Source: Hymenobacter ruricola
GTDB taxonomy: Bacteria; Bacteroidota; Bacteroidia; Cytophagales; Hymenobacteraceae
Reading direction: 5' to 3'
Assembly: GCF_015694525.1 (NCBI RefSeq)
Contig: NZ_JADQDM010000009.1
Location: forward strand, 124,001 to 188,000
DNA length: 64,000 nt
Positions 25,446 to 34,081 of this stretch are shown piece by piece. Under the pieces are notes generated by a model. It did no database searches and was not told the DNA's origin. It was given only the letters and a program-made list of their open reading frames with translations. The position numbers were made by a program, and so were the translations under genes. Every line of letters starts with the position of its first letter. Positions within the stretch are counted from its first letter, which is position 1.

Positions 25446-25594
25446 GCCCGGGCGCGGTTCACTTACCAAACGCGGTTGTTCACTACCCCGGCTGGGGCGT
25501 TGGCTGCCATTGTTGGGGCCGGGGCCGCGCGGGACTCTACTTTCGCACGGTGCCAGTGGGCTAGCCGCCCAGCCACCGGGCATTAGTCAATTTT

Positions 25595-27460
25595 ATGATG
25601 CGTCGGTTGAGGTTATTTCGGGAAATGGGCCGCTGCCGCTGGCTGGCGGTGCTGGTGTTGCTGCGCCTGCCGCTGGCTGGCCACGCGGCCGGGCCGCAGC
25701 CCGGCCCGGGCGCTCCCACCGATACCGCCCAGGTACGGCAAAACTTCCAAACCGTGCAGGTGTTGCTCATGCGCAACGCCGACTCGGCCGCCGTGCTCAG
25801 CCGGCAGCTGCTGCGCACCAGCCAAAAGCTGCGCTACCCCTACGGCATGGCCCAGAGCTGCCTGCTGCTGGGCACGGCCCTGCGCAACCAAAGCGAGTTC
25901 GATTCGAGCTTTTACTACGGCCGGCGGGCCCAGGCCCTCTTCGAGGCCCAGCACCGCCCCGAGGGCGTGGCCTGGGTGCTCAACCTCAACGCCCAGACCT
26001 ACAAGCGCATGAGCGACGCCCAGGGGGTGGAGCTGCTCACGCGCAAAGGACTGCAGCAGGCCCAACAGGCGCTGGCGCTGGCCCGGCGCGGCCCGTACCC
26101 GGCCGCGATGGTGTCGGCGCTGATTACGCAGGGCATCATTTACCGCGACTTGCACCGGCCCGACTCGGCGCGCACCTGCTACCAAGAGGCCATGCGCATC
26201 GAGCAAAAATACCGGCCCGTGCCCTCGTCCCTGGGGGTGGTGTGCGCCAACTACGGGCAGCTGCTGATGGACTACGACCACGACTACCCGCAGGCCATTG
26301 GCTACTTCCGGCGGGCGCTGGGGCTGCACCGCGCCCAGCACAACCGCAACGGCCTGGAGCACGCCTACCGCCAGCTCAGCTGGGCCTACCGCCGGCAGGG
26401 CCGCCTGGCCCAGGCCGTGGCCGCCGCCGACACCTGCCTGGCCCTGGGCCGCGCCATCGGCGACCCCCACCGGCTCAGCAACTCGCTGGAAGCGGCCTGC
26501 TTTGCCTACCGCGACGCCGGCCGCTACCGCGAAGCCACCGACCTGATGGAGGAGCGCCGCCAGCTGGACAACCAAACCAACCGCCTGGAAAAAACGCAGG
26601 CCGTGGCCCGCATCGAAGCCGCCTACCGGCTCGAAAAGCAGCAGGCCCGCATTGCCAGCCTGGCCCTGGCCAATGCGCATAAGAAAAGCCTGCTGGTGGG
26701 CCTGGCCCTGGGCCTGACGGCGCTGGCGGGCCTGCTGGTATTCGGCGCCTGGCAGTACCGGGCCCAGCGGCGGGCCAATGCCCAATTGCGCGCCACCAAC
26801 CAAACCATCAACGAAAACAACGCCCGCATTCAGGAGCAGGCGGCGCGCCTCACGCTGCTGCTGCGCGAGCTGCACCACCGCGTGAAAAACAACCTGGCCA
26901 TCGTGAGCAGCCTGCTCAACCTGCAGTCGGGCAGCCTGGCCGACCCCGTGGCCGCCCGCGCCGTGCGCGAAGGCCGCCAGCGCGTGGAGGCCATGGGCCT
27001 GATTCACCAGCGCCTCTACCAGACCGACGATGTGGCCACCGTCGACATCCGGCCCTACCTCACCACGCTGGTCGAAAACCTGCTGGCGGCCTATGGCTTC
27101 GACGAGGACCGGTTCGACCTGGTGCTGGAGCTCGACCTGCCGGTGGTGGACGTGGACCGCGCCGTGCCGCTGGGCCTCATTCTGAACGAGCTGGTGACCA
27201 ATGCCCTGAAGCACGCCTACGGCAAGGTGGCGCGCCCGCTGCTGCGCGTGTACCTGGGGAGCCCCGCCGGCGGCCTGCTGCTGGAAGTGGAAGACAACGG
27301 CCCCGGCCGGCCGCCCGGCTACGACACCGGCAATTCCTTCGGCACCCAGCTCATCGAGGCCCTCAGCCAGCAAATCGGCGGCGAGATGACCATGAGCAAC
27401 GAGCCCGGCGCCTGCTTCCGGCTTTGGGTGCCGGCCGCCGGGGTGCTGGTAGAGAAGTAG
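25595..27460 (+). CDS. TPR-containing sensor histidine kinase (HisKA_2 type)
   Basis: A 621-residue membrane kinase. An N-terminal signal or anchor (WLAVLVLLRLPLAGHA) precedes TPR-like helical repeats (about 45-340, e.g. YGMAQSCLLLGTALRNQSEF, ARTCYQEAMRIEQKY). A transmembrane helix lies at about 364-389 (LLVGLALGLTALAGLLVFGA), followed by a short coiled coil. The HisKA_2 box is LRELHHRVKNNLAIVSSLLN (His427/428). The ATPase domain has LNELVTNALKHAYG (N box), EDNGPGRP (G1) and SFGTQLIEAL (G2). The TPR sensor is periplasmic by topology. It pairs with the LytTR regulator upstream. Its TAG stop is part of a family B REP. Confidence 0.9.
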   Translation: MMRRLRLFREMGRCRWLAVLVLLRLPLAGHAAGPQPGPGAPTDTAQVRQNFQTVQVLLMRNADSAAVLSRQLLRTSQKLRYPYGMAQSCLLLGTALRNQSEFDSSFYYGRRAQALFEAQHRPEGVAWVLNLNAQTYKRMSDAQGVELLTRKGLQQAQQALALARRGPYPAAMVSALITQGIIYRDLHRPDSARTCYQEAMRIEQKYRPVPSSLGVVCANYGQLLMDYDHDYPQAIGYFRRALGLHRAQHNRNGLEHAYRQLSWAYRRQGRLAQAVAAADTCLALGRAIGDPHRLSNSLEAACFAYRDAGRYREATDLMEERRQLDNQTNRLEKTQAVARIEAAYRLEKQQARIASLALANAHKKSLLVGLALGLTALAGLLVFGAWQYRAQRRANAQLRATNQTINENNARIQEQAARLTLLLRELHHRVKNNLAIVSSLLNLQSGSLADPVAARAVREGRQRVEAMGLIHQRLYQTDDVATVDIRPYLTTLVENLLAAYGFDEDRFDLVLELDLPVVDVDRAVPLGLILNELVTNALKHAYGKVARPLLRVYLGSPAGGLLLEVEDNGPGRPPGYDTGNSFGTQLIEALSQQIGGEMTMSNEPGACFRLWVPAAGVLVEK

Positions 27461-27543
27461 CGCGGACTTTGCAGTCCGCGTCCCCGGCGAACACCCGAAC
27501 GGCTCTAACGGCGCGGGGGCGCGGACCACAAAGTCCGCGCTAC
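27457..27543. repeat. REPIN-like element, family B, supplying two stop codons
   Basis: GTAG at 27457 and CTAC at 27543 flank two inverted REPs with cores GCGGACTTTGCAGTCCGC and GCGGACCACAAAGTCCGC. The left TAG (27458-27460) ends the histidine kinase on the plus strand, and the right CTA (27540-27542) ends the MFS gene on the minus strand. Confidence 0.8.
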
Positions 27544-28763
27544 TTCCGCCCGTAGAACCGGCTAATCAGCCACGCGGCACCGGCCAGGCCGGCCCCCAGC
27601 AGGCACACGCCGGGCCAGCCGGCGTGCGTCCAGGCCAGGCCGCCGAGCACGGAGCCGAGCGAGCCGCCCGTGAAATAGCCGGTCATGTACACGGTGTTGA
27701 GGCGGCTGCGGGCCTCGGGCACCAGCGAGAAAATGAGCGACTGGTTGGAGATGTGGGCCGACTGCACGCCCACGTCCAGCACGATGACGCCCAGCACCAG
27801 GCCGCCCACCCAGGCGCCGCCGAAGCCCAGCACCGCATAGGCCCCCAGCGCCAGCAAAATACCCAGCCCGATGGTGTAGTCCGGGCCTTTGGTGTCGGCG
27901 GTTTTGCCGGCCAGCGGCGCGGCCAGGGCCCCCACGGCCCCCACCAGCCCAAAGAAACCGGCCACGTCGGAGCCGTAGCGGAAGTGCGGGCCTTCGAGGT
28001 AAAACGCCAGCGTGGTCCAGAACACGCTGAAGGCGCCGAACAAAAACGCCCCCACCAGCGCCGCCCGCCGCAGGGCCGGCTGCTCGCGCACCAGCGTGCC
28101 CAGGGACTTCATCAGCGAAGCATACGTGCCGGTGAAGGTGGGCCGGTCGGTGGGCAGTTGCCAGGCCAGCAGGGCCACCAGCAGCACCATCAGCCCGGCC
28201 CCGATTTCGAACATAGCCCGCCAGCCCAGGTGCACGCCCACGTAGCCGCTCACGGTGCGCGAGAGCAGGATGCCGATGAGCAGGCCGCTCATCACGCGGC
28301 CCACCACCCGGCCGCGCTCGGCCTCGGGCGCCAGGTGCGCGGCCATGGGCACCAGCAGTTGCGGCACCGACGACAGGATGCCGATGCCCACGCTGGCCGC
28401 CGCCAGCAGCCCAAACGTGGGCGCATACGCCGCCGCCGCCATGGCCCCGGCCGCCCCCAGCAGCATGAGCAGCATCAGGCGCTTGCGCTCCAGCATGTCG
28501 CCCAGCGGCACCACCAGCAGCATGCCCAGCGTGTAGCCAATTTGGGTGGCCGTGGCCGCGAGGCTGGCGCCGCTATCCGTCTTGTGAAAGGTGCGGCCAA
28601 TGGCGGCCAGCAGCGGCTGGTTGTAGTAAATATTGGCTACCACCAGCCCGCAGGTCACGGCCATGAGCCACACCAGGGCACTATTGAGTGGAGGTGAAAC
28701 GGGAGCGGAATGTGGAGCGGCCGCCGCGCCGGCAGGTTGGTTTTCGATAGCAGATTGGGACAT
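27540..28763 (-). CDS. MFS transporter
   Basis: A 407-residue inner-membrane protein with about 12 hydrophobic helices. The start MSQSAIENQPAG is chosen because helix 1 (LVWLMAVTCGLVVANIYYNQ) follows after about 25 residues. The MFS motif A region appears as LGDMLERKRLMLL after helix 2. NIYYNQPLL and LVPMAAHLAPEAERGRVVGR resemble the YNQP/inner-membrane YnfM or drug/arabinose-exporter-like subgroup. A second half begins near FTGTYASLMKSLGTLVREQP. Substrate is unknown; export of a small metabolite or drug is likely. Monocistronic, and it converges on the histidine kinase. Confidence 0.85.
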   Translation of the reverse strand: MSQSAIENQPAGAAAAPHSAPVSPPLNSALVWLMAVTCGLVVANIYYNQPLLAAIGRTFHKTDSGASLAATATQIGYTLGMLLVVPLGDMLERKRLMLLMLLGAAGAMAAAAYAPTFGLLAAASVGIGILSSVPQLLVPMAAHLAPEAERGRVVGRVMSGLLIGILLSRTVSGYVGVHLGWRAMFEIGAGLMVLLVALLAWQLPTDRPTFTGTYASLMKSLGTLVREQPALRRAALVGAFLFGAFSVFWTTLAFYLEGPHFRYGSDVAGFFGLVGAVGALAAPLAGKTADTKGPDYTIGLGILLALGAYAVLGFGGAWVGGLVLGVIVLDVGVQSAHISNQSLIFSLVPEARSRLNTVYMTGYFTGGSLGSVLGGLAWTHAGWPGVCLLGAGLAGAAWLISRFYGRK

Positions 28764-29058
28764 GGAAAGAAGGAGCAGGCCCACAGGCCGCCTGGGCACA
28801 AGGACTCTCAAACCGCTCATAAGGCCCGATGGTTGCGCCCGAACGCTCAAAAAGAGCTTGCGCTGACCGTTTGTAGAGATGCGCGGAGCGTTCGGAGGGC
28901 CGGGCTGACCGATTGGAGGAGTGGGCCGGGCGTGCGGAAGGCTTCGCGGAGCGTTTGAAAGGACCGGCTGCGCGTTTAGGGGCCTAAGCCCCGCAACCGG
29001 CCGCCTGAGGCGGGGGCTTGCGCCCACAACTCCGCCCGTGGGCTTGCGTTGAAAAGGC

Positions 29059-29574
29059 ATGAGCCGAGGATTTACCAAGGAAGACGACGCGCAGACGCCG
29101 CCCATCATTCCGCCCCGCGCGGCGCTGCCGCCGGGCACGCCCAACTACGTGACGCCCCACGGCCTGGAAATGCTGCGCGCCGAGCTCAGCACCCTCGAAG
29201 CCGAGCGCGCCCGGGCCGAGGCCAACCGCGACAACGACACCGACCGCACCCACCAGCTTTCGTTCTACAACGGCCGCATTGCCCTGCTCACCGAGCGCCT
29301 TGGCAGCGCTAAAGTGGTGGACCCCGCCGGTCAGCCGCCCAAAGAAGTGCGCTTCGGGGCCACGGTTCGGCTGCGCACCGTGGGCGGCGGGAAGGCGGGG
29401 TTTGAGCGTACGTTTACCATCGTGGGCGTGGACGAAGCCGACATTGCGCAGGGCAAAGTGGCCTTTGTGGCGCCCATTGCGCGGGCCGTGCTGGGCGCGA
29501 AGCTCCGGCAGCAAGTGCCGCTGAAGCTGGGGCCGCAGGAGGAGCTGGTGGAGGTGACGGGCATTGCTTATTAA
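29059..29574 (+). CDS. GreA/GreB-family transcript cleavage factor-like protein
   Basis: A 171-residue protein. The N-terminal coiled coil is visible (GLEMLRAELSTLEAERARAE through NGRIALLTERLG), starting with the Gre-like TPHGLEMLRAEL. The C-terminal FKBP-like domain follows (VRFGATVRLRTVGGGKAGFE, FTIVGVDEADIAQGKVAFVA, PIARAVLGAKL). The N-terminal 28 residues are extra. Gre factors bind the RNA polymerase secondary channel and stimulate transcript cleavage through two acidic residues at the coil tip; here the tip is RAEANRDNDTDRTHQLS, which is acidic. The preceding 295 bp (28764-29058) holds nothing recognisable. Confidence 0.85.
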   Translation: MSRGFTKEDDAQTPPIIPPRAALPPGTPNYVTPHGLEMLRAELSTLEAERARAEANRDNDTDRTHQLSFYNGRIALLTERLGSAKVVDPAGQPPKEVRFGATVRLRTVGGGKAGFERTFTIVGVDEADIAQGKVAFVAPIARAVLGAKLRQQVPLKLGPQEELVEVTGIAY

Positions 29575-29596
29575 GCACCTGGCGCCACTGTTGGCC

Positions 29597-29739
29597 AGAA
29601 CGAGGTAGAGACGCAAGATTTTGCGTCTCGTCGTTCGCGCCGTTCGGGTGTTGTTAACACAGCATCGTTCTGGCGCGAGCCGTTCTGCCGCCGGTCGTTC
29701 AACGACGAGACGCAAAATCTTGCGTCTCTACCTCGTTCT
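29597..29739. repeat. REPIN-like element, family D, 39-bp perfect arms
   Basis: The arm 29597-29635 (contains GTAGAGACGCAAGATTTTGC) is exactly repeated in inverse at 29701-29739. Each arm carries its own palindrome GAGACGCAA/TTGCGTCTC. GTAG is at 29605 and CTAC at 29728-29731. It lies between the Gre-like gene and the convergent DoxX-like gene and could serve as a terminator. Confidence 0.85.
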
Positions 29740-29743
29740 AGTG

Positions 29744-31030
29744 CTATCGATTGGCTTCCGACAGCCAGTGGAACTGGCGCTCGGCCAGCTGGAAGTGGCG
29801 GGGCTGGCGCCGCAGGGCAATGAGCACCGAGTCGTGGCGGATGGTGCCGCGCAGCACCAGGCGGGTGCTGTCGGGGCGGGCGTAGCGCAGGGTGAAGAGG
29901 GGCAGCGAGTCGGCGGCTATTTTCTTGAAGGCGATGGTGCTTTGCGTTGAATCGAGGGTGTAGGCGAAGTAGCCGCGGCGGTAGCGCTGGCGCAGCAGGG
30001 TGTCGGTAGTGCCCACGCTGCCGGTGGTATTGGCTTCAAACACCACGTCGTGCCAGCGCAGGCTGTCGGGCAGCGGGGCGGCGGTTTCGAAGCGCTCGAC
30101 TTCAAAAAAGCCAGTGGCCAGCCTGCCCTTGGTAAGAGTGGGGGCCGAAGCCTTCTGCTGCCAGAACTGGTAGAGCGGCAGCAGGGCAAACAGGGCAATG
30201 AAAATGGTTTTGAGGGTAAGCCGCGCCACGCGCCAGCGCCAGGGCAGGGCCGGGAGCACCGGCGTGGGGGGAGTGGGCCGGTTGAACACGAAGAAATTCA
30301 GCAGCCGCCCGGCATCGCCCAGTAGCAGGAAGACGCTGAGCGCGAACAGGTGAATCGAGAAAATCTTCACCGGAATGTCGTAGCACAGGTTCAGCATCAT
30401 CACGTTCAGAAACACGCCGGCCGCCACCAGGGCGCCCAGCGTGCTGGTGCGGCGCCACAGCAGCAGCACGCCCGCCGTCAGCTCGGCCGCGCCCGAAAAC
30501 ATTTGGTAGGGCGTGGAATACCCGATGAAATACCACGAAAACCGCATGGGCAGCAAGTCGCCCAACGGGGTGGCCAGCGCGCTCAGGCTGGGCGCCACCA
30601 TTTGCAGGGCAAAGAGCTTGATGAGGCCGTAGCCCAGGGCATTCATTGCCACGAAATAGCGCACCAGCACCAGCAGCCAGTAGTAGCCGCGGGCGTAGTG
30701 GGCCCGGCGCCGGTCGAGCAGCACCCACAAGCAGGCGCCCACCACGGCTGCCAGCCCACAAAAGCACAGCTGCGCGTAGCCGTAGGAGGTATCGCCGCTG
30801 CCGTTGGTGGGCACTAGCACGTCCTTCACGTGGAAGAGGTAGCGGTTGCCCAACTCCACCAGCCAGCTTTCGGCCGCGCCGTACATGCCGGCCACAATGC
30901 CCACTTCCGGCACGCTGCCCAGCCAGGTCAGGGGCGAGATGAACAGCAGCAGATAAATGCACGAGAAGCAAAAGAGCCATTTGCGCCACAGGGGCCAGCG
31001 AAGCGCGGAAGGGGATAGGGCGGGTTGCAT
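29744..31030 (-). CDS. DoxX-like/HTTM-like multipass membrane protein
   Basis: A 428-residue inner-membrane protein. Start chosen at MQPALSPSALRW. About eight hydrophobic helices are seen (e.g. WLFCFSCIYLLLFISPLTWL, LVRYFVAMNALGYGLIKLFA, LTLKTIFIALFALLPLYQFW). The FSGAAELTAGVLLLWRRTST block matches DoxX-type proteins. A soluble C-terminal domain of about 120 residues is rich in beta strands (SIAFKKIAADSLPLFTLRYA). Function is unknown; DoxX proteins have been linked to quinone-coupled redox functions. A -7-like TACTTTAG lies at 31066-31059 on the minus strand. Confidence 0.7.
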   Translation of the reverse strand: MQPALSPSALRWPLWRKWLFCFSCIYLLLFISPLTWLGSVPEVGIVAGMYGAAESWLVELGNRYLFHVKDVLVPTNGSGDTSYGYAQLCFCGLAAVVGACLWVLLDRRRAHYARGYYWLLVLVRYFVAMNALGYGLIKLFALQMVAPSLSALATPLGDLLPMRFSWYFIGYSTPYQMFSGAAELTAGVLLLWRRTSTLGALVAAGVFLNVMMLNLCYDIPVKIFSIHLFALSVFLLLGDAGRLLNFFVFNRPTPPTPVLPALPWRWRVARLTLKTIFIALFALLPLYQFWQQKASAPTLTKGRLATGFFEVERFETAAPLPDSLRWHDVVFEANTTGSVGTTDTLLRQRYRRGYFAYTLDSTQSTIAFKKIAADSLPLFTLRYARPDSTRLVLRGTIRHDSVLIALRRQPRHFQLAERQFHWLSEANR

Positions 31031-31218
31031 AGGAGGAGCAAAAAGAACGGTTTCGCTGCTAAAGTATCGCATTGTTGCAATGTTCCCGCCGCGGTGGCGT
31101 AGGCTTGCCCCCGAAAGGTGAAAAATAGGCGGCTCGCGGCCGGGCGGCGCGGCCTGCCCGGGCCGGCCCCGGGCCCGGGCGCTAACTTGCGGCCGGGTGT
31201 TCAGCCGTTTTCTTACTC

Positions 31219-32145
31219 ATGATTGTCTACAAATCGACCGACTGGTGGGAGGCCCTGCGCCACCTGGGCTCTTCCAAAATCATCCGCTCGCTGTTCAAGC
31301 GGGTGCTCTACGTGGGGCTCTACGCCACTTTTGTAGAGGCCGCCGCCGTGGAGTTTGAAATCCTGAAATTCACCGTCGATAAGGAGTTTTTCACCTTTCT
31401 GGGCATCATGCTCAGCCTGCTGCTGGCCTTCCGGACCAACACGGCCTACGACCGGTTTTACGAAGGCCGCCGCCTCTGGGGCCAGCTCACCAACAACTGC
31501 CGCAACCTGGCCGGCCTGCTCCACGCCCGCCTGCCGGCCCACGACCAGGCCCGCCGAGCCTACCTGGCCGGCCTGCTGTCCAACTTCCCGCTGGCGCTGG
31601 AAGGCCACCTGCGCAGCAAGATAAAATTCCATAACCTGGCCGAAGTTGAGCCCGGCCACATCGAGCAGCTGCGGCAAGCCGGCCACGTGCCCTCGCGCAT
31701 CGCCACGCGGCTGCAGGAATTCTACGAGCAGCTGCTGCGCGAGGGCCTGATTTTGCCCGAGCACCTCATCACCATCCAGCGCCACCACGAGGCCCTGCTC
31801 GACGTGGCCGGCGGCTGCGAGCGCATCCGCAGCACGCCCATCCCGTTTTCCTACAGCTATTTCATCAAGGGCTTCATCACGGTGTTCATCCTCACCATGC
31901 CCTTCAATCTCCTCGACAGCTACCGCTGGCTCACCATTCCCATCACCATGTTCGGGGCCTACGCCCTGCTGGGCGTGGAAATGATTGGCGACGAAATCGA
32001 GGACCCCTTCGGCAAGGACAGCAACGACCTCCCGCTGACGCAAATGGCCAACCGCATGCGCGCCAACGTGCACGAAATCCTGGGCGTGGACCTGCACGAA
32101 GAAATCCGGACCCTGGCCGACGTGCCCTACAGCGTGGTGTTTTAG
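31219..32145 (+). CDS. Bestrophin-family ion channel
   Basis: A 308-residue inner-membrane protein of the bestrophin/UPF0187 family. The N-terminal amphipathic block (YKSTDWWEALRHLGSSKIIR) is followed by two early helices (VLYVGLYATFVEAAAVEFEI; FFTFLGIMLSLLLAFRTNTA) and the family signature RTNTAYDRFYEGRRLWGQL. The later pair of helices (FIKGFITVFILTMPFNLLDS; LTIPITMFGAYALLGVEMIG) is followed by the conserved EDPFGKDSNDLPL. Bacterial bestrophins form pentameric channels, often cation-selective. The start at 31219 has a weak -7-like TAACTTGC about 29 bp upstream. It converges on a lipoprotein gene. Confidence 0.92.
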   Translation: MIVYKSTDWWEALRHLGSSKIIRSLFKRVLYVGLYATFVEAAAVEFEILKFTVDKEFFTFLGIMLSLLLAFRTNTAYDRFYEGRRLWGQLTNNCRNLAGLLHARLPAHDQARRAYLAGLLSNFPLALEGHLRSKIKFHNLAEVEPGHIEQLRQAGHVPSRIATRLQEFYEQLLREGLILPEHLITIQRHHEALLDVAGGCERIRSTPIPFSYSYFIKGFITVFILTMPFNLLDSYRWLTIPITMFGAYALLGVEMIGDEIEDPFGKDSNDLPLTQMANRMRANVHEILGVDLHEEIRTLADVPYSVVF

Positions 32146-32180
32146 CGGGTGGGCCCAGCCGTTGCCTTAAGCGAGTTGCG

Positions 32181-32879
32181 TTATTTTTTCAGGTACGGGA
32201 AGTCGTCCTTCATGTCGCGCACCAGGGCTTTGGCCAGCGCGGCCGGGCTGGTGCTGGGCTTGCCGTGCAGCTCGTGGTCGAAGCGCCACACCAGCTGGCC
32301 GGACTGGGTGTCGTAGATGTCGAGGGCGGTGCGCACCGAGTTGTCGGCCATGGGGTTGCTGCCGTTGCTGAGCACAAACACGGCAATGCTCACGCCGCCG
32401 GGCAGCAGTTGGTGCATGCTGGTTTGCCCCGTGAGCACGGCGTCGACGCCGAGGGCGGCGCGCAGCTCGGCCATGGAGCGGGTGGGCAGGCTCTCGTAGG
32501 TGATGCCCGCGCGGGCCAGGCGCTGGTTGGTTTCGGCGGGGTTCTGGAAGGTGCTGGTGATGGGGCGCTGCGCCTGCTGGCGCATCAGCTCGGCCTGCAG
32601 GGCGGCTTGCAGCAGGTAGCCCATCTGCCGGCGCTCGGCCTGCAGGCCGCTTTCCAGGGTGCTGCCCAGCGGGCGGGCGGCGCTGTCCCTGGCCCACACG
32701 CCGGCGTGCTTGGCCAGGTCGCGCAGCCGCTCCAGCTCCACCGCAAAGGGCAAAATGGCCACCGTGCGGTGCGCGGCCAGCGCCGCTGGGGCCAGCGCCT
32801 CGGCCTGGTGGCTGCGCCGGGCACAGCCGGCTAGCCACAGGCTGAGCATCAGCAGGATGGCGAAGGAAAAGCGAGGCAT
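32181..32879 (-). CDS. Lipoprotein of unknown function (CsgG/GNA1162-like features)
   Basis: A 232-residue lipoprotein. MPRFSFAILLMLSLWLAGC has a lipobox with Cys19, which sets the start at 32879. The mature part has HRTVAILPFAVELERLRDLA, MGYLLQAALQAELMRQQAQ, LRAALGVDAVLTGQTSMHQL and TALDIYDTQSGQLVWRFDHE. This order (AILPF, then a VDAVL strand, then a TALDIYD..G.LVWR strand) resembles CsgG/GNA1162-type periplasmic lipoproteins. A secretion or envelope-stress role is possible but not shown. It is monocistronic. Confidence 0.65.
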   Translation of the reverse strand: MPRFSFAILLMLSLWLAGCARRSHQAEALAPAALAAHRTVAILPFAVELERLRDLAKHAGVWARDSAARPLGSTLESGLQAERRQMGYLLQAALQAELMRQQAQRPITSTFQNPAETNQRLARAGITYESLPTRSMAELRAALGVDAVLTGQTSMHQLLPGGVSIAVFVLSNGSNPMADNSVRTALDIYDTQSGQLVWRFDHELHGKPSTSPAALAKALVRDMKDDFPYLKK

Positions 32880-32990
32880 ACGAGAAGACGAGTGAGGCAT
32901 AATGGACGAAGGACGGGCACTGCGCCGCCGCGTTGTTTCTGCCCGCGAAGTTCGGGGTAAATAACCCGGCCTGGCTGGCCTGGCGCTTTC

Positions 32991-33920
32991 CTACGCCACC
33001 AGCTGCTTCTTGTACGCCCCCGGCGTCATGCCCTCGTACTTCTTAAACAGCGCCTGGAAGTACGACAGGTTGTTGAACCCGGCCCGCAAACACACTTCGG
33101 CCACGCTGGCCAGCGGGTGGCGCAGCAGCCGCTTGGCCTCGCTCAGCCGCTCCCGGATGATGTACTCGACCGGCGTAATGCCGAATTCGCGCTTGAACAG
33201 CCGGAAGAACGTGGCCTTGCTCATGCAGGCCAGCGCGCTCAGCTTGTCGATGTTCAGGTTTTCGGCCAGGTGCTGCCTGATGTAGTCGACCACGGCGGCG
33301 AAGCGGTGCGTGGTGAGGTAGCGGGCGTAGTCGTGGAAGATGAGCTGGCGGGCCTGCGTCTGCATCAGGCGCACCAGCAGCTCCTGCAAGGTGAAGCCGG
33401 CCAGCACATCCTTGTTGATGTCCGAAGCGCGCGACACGGCCACTAGGCGGCCCAGCGTGTCGGTCAGCTCGGGCGTGTTGGTGAGGTGGGCGTACTCGGG
33501 GCCGGAAATGGCCCAGGGCTGGTGGGTTTCGGCTTTGGGGTAGCGTTCGTTCAGCAAGTCCACGGTGTGGCGGATGGTATCGGGCGCGATGGCCACGGCC
33601 AGGCACTGCGTGGGCTGGCCCAGGCTGGCCTCGGGGAAGTCGATTTCCATCAGCTCGTCCTTGTCCACCACCACGCTCTCGCCGGGCAGGTAGTCGAAGG
33701 CCGCGCGGCCGGGCAGGTGCATCACTTTTTTGCCGCGCAGCATGGTGGTCAGGGCCAGGCCGTCGAGGCGCAGGGGCACGCGGTGGGCGGCGCGGTGCGT
33801 CTCAAACACGTTCAGCTCGAAGCCTTCCAGGGCGTACACGGTGCGGTTTTCGACCAGCGAATGCAGGCGTTCGAAAGCCAGGGGAGCCACGGCGGCGGGC
33901 AAATGGACGCGCGAAGTCAT
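32991..33920 (-). CDS. AraC-family transcriptional regulator
   Basis: A 309-residue regulator. The N-terminal AraC-type sensor domain (about 1-190) has VPLRLDGLALTTMLRGKKVM and YLPGESVVVDKDELMEIDF. The C-terminal DNA-binding pair of HTH motifs (about 205-305) shows ENLNIDKLSALACMSKATFF and VCLRAGFNNLSYFQALFKKY. Start chosen at MTSRVHLP. It is divergent from the aldehyde dehydrogenase gene and probably activates it in response to a small alcohol or aldehyde. AraC, ALDH and DUF779 genes co-occur in many bacteria, which supports this. Confidence 0.88.
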   Translation of the reverse strand: MTSRVHLPAAVAPLAFERLHSLVENRTVYALEGFELNVFETHRAAHRVPLRLDGLALTTMLRGKKVMHLPGRAAFDYLPGESVVVDKDELMEIDFPEASLGQPTQCLAVAIAPDTIRHTVDLLNERYPKAETHQPWAISGPEYAHLTNTPELTDTLGRLVAVSRASDINKDVLAGFTLQELLVRLMQTQARQLIFHDYARYLTTHRFAAVVDYIRQHLAENLNIDKLSALACMSKATFFRLFKREFGITPVEYIIRERLSEAKRLLRHPLASVAEVCLRAGFNNLSYFQALFKKYEGMTPGAYKKQLVA

Positions 33921-34081
33921 GGAAAAGCGGGTTGGTGAGGGAGTGCACACTTTCAACAAGGGAGGCGCCGGCAAGTTGCGACAATTTTCGCACACATTGA
34001 TACAATACCACAACCCAACGGCCTAGGGAAAAAGGACCTTTACATCGTTTCCCGTTCACCTAATTCCCTATCTCAAAAGCC

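Noticed and set aside
23877..25583. Long minus-strand open frame joining the secreted protein to the antisense of the LytTR gene
   Set aside because: The only plausible protein begins at the signal peptide at 24491; the upstream part is antisense to the regulator.
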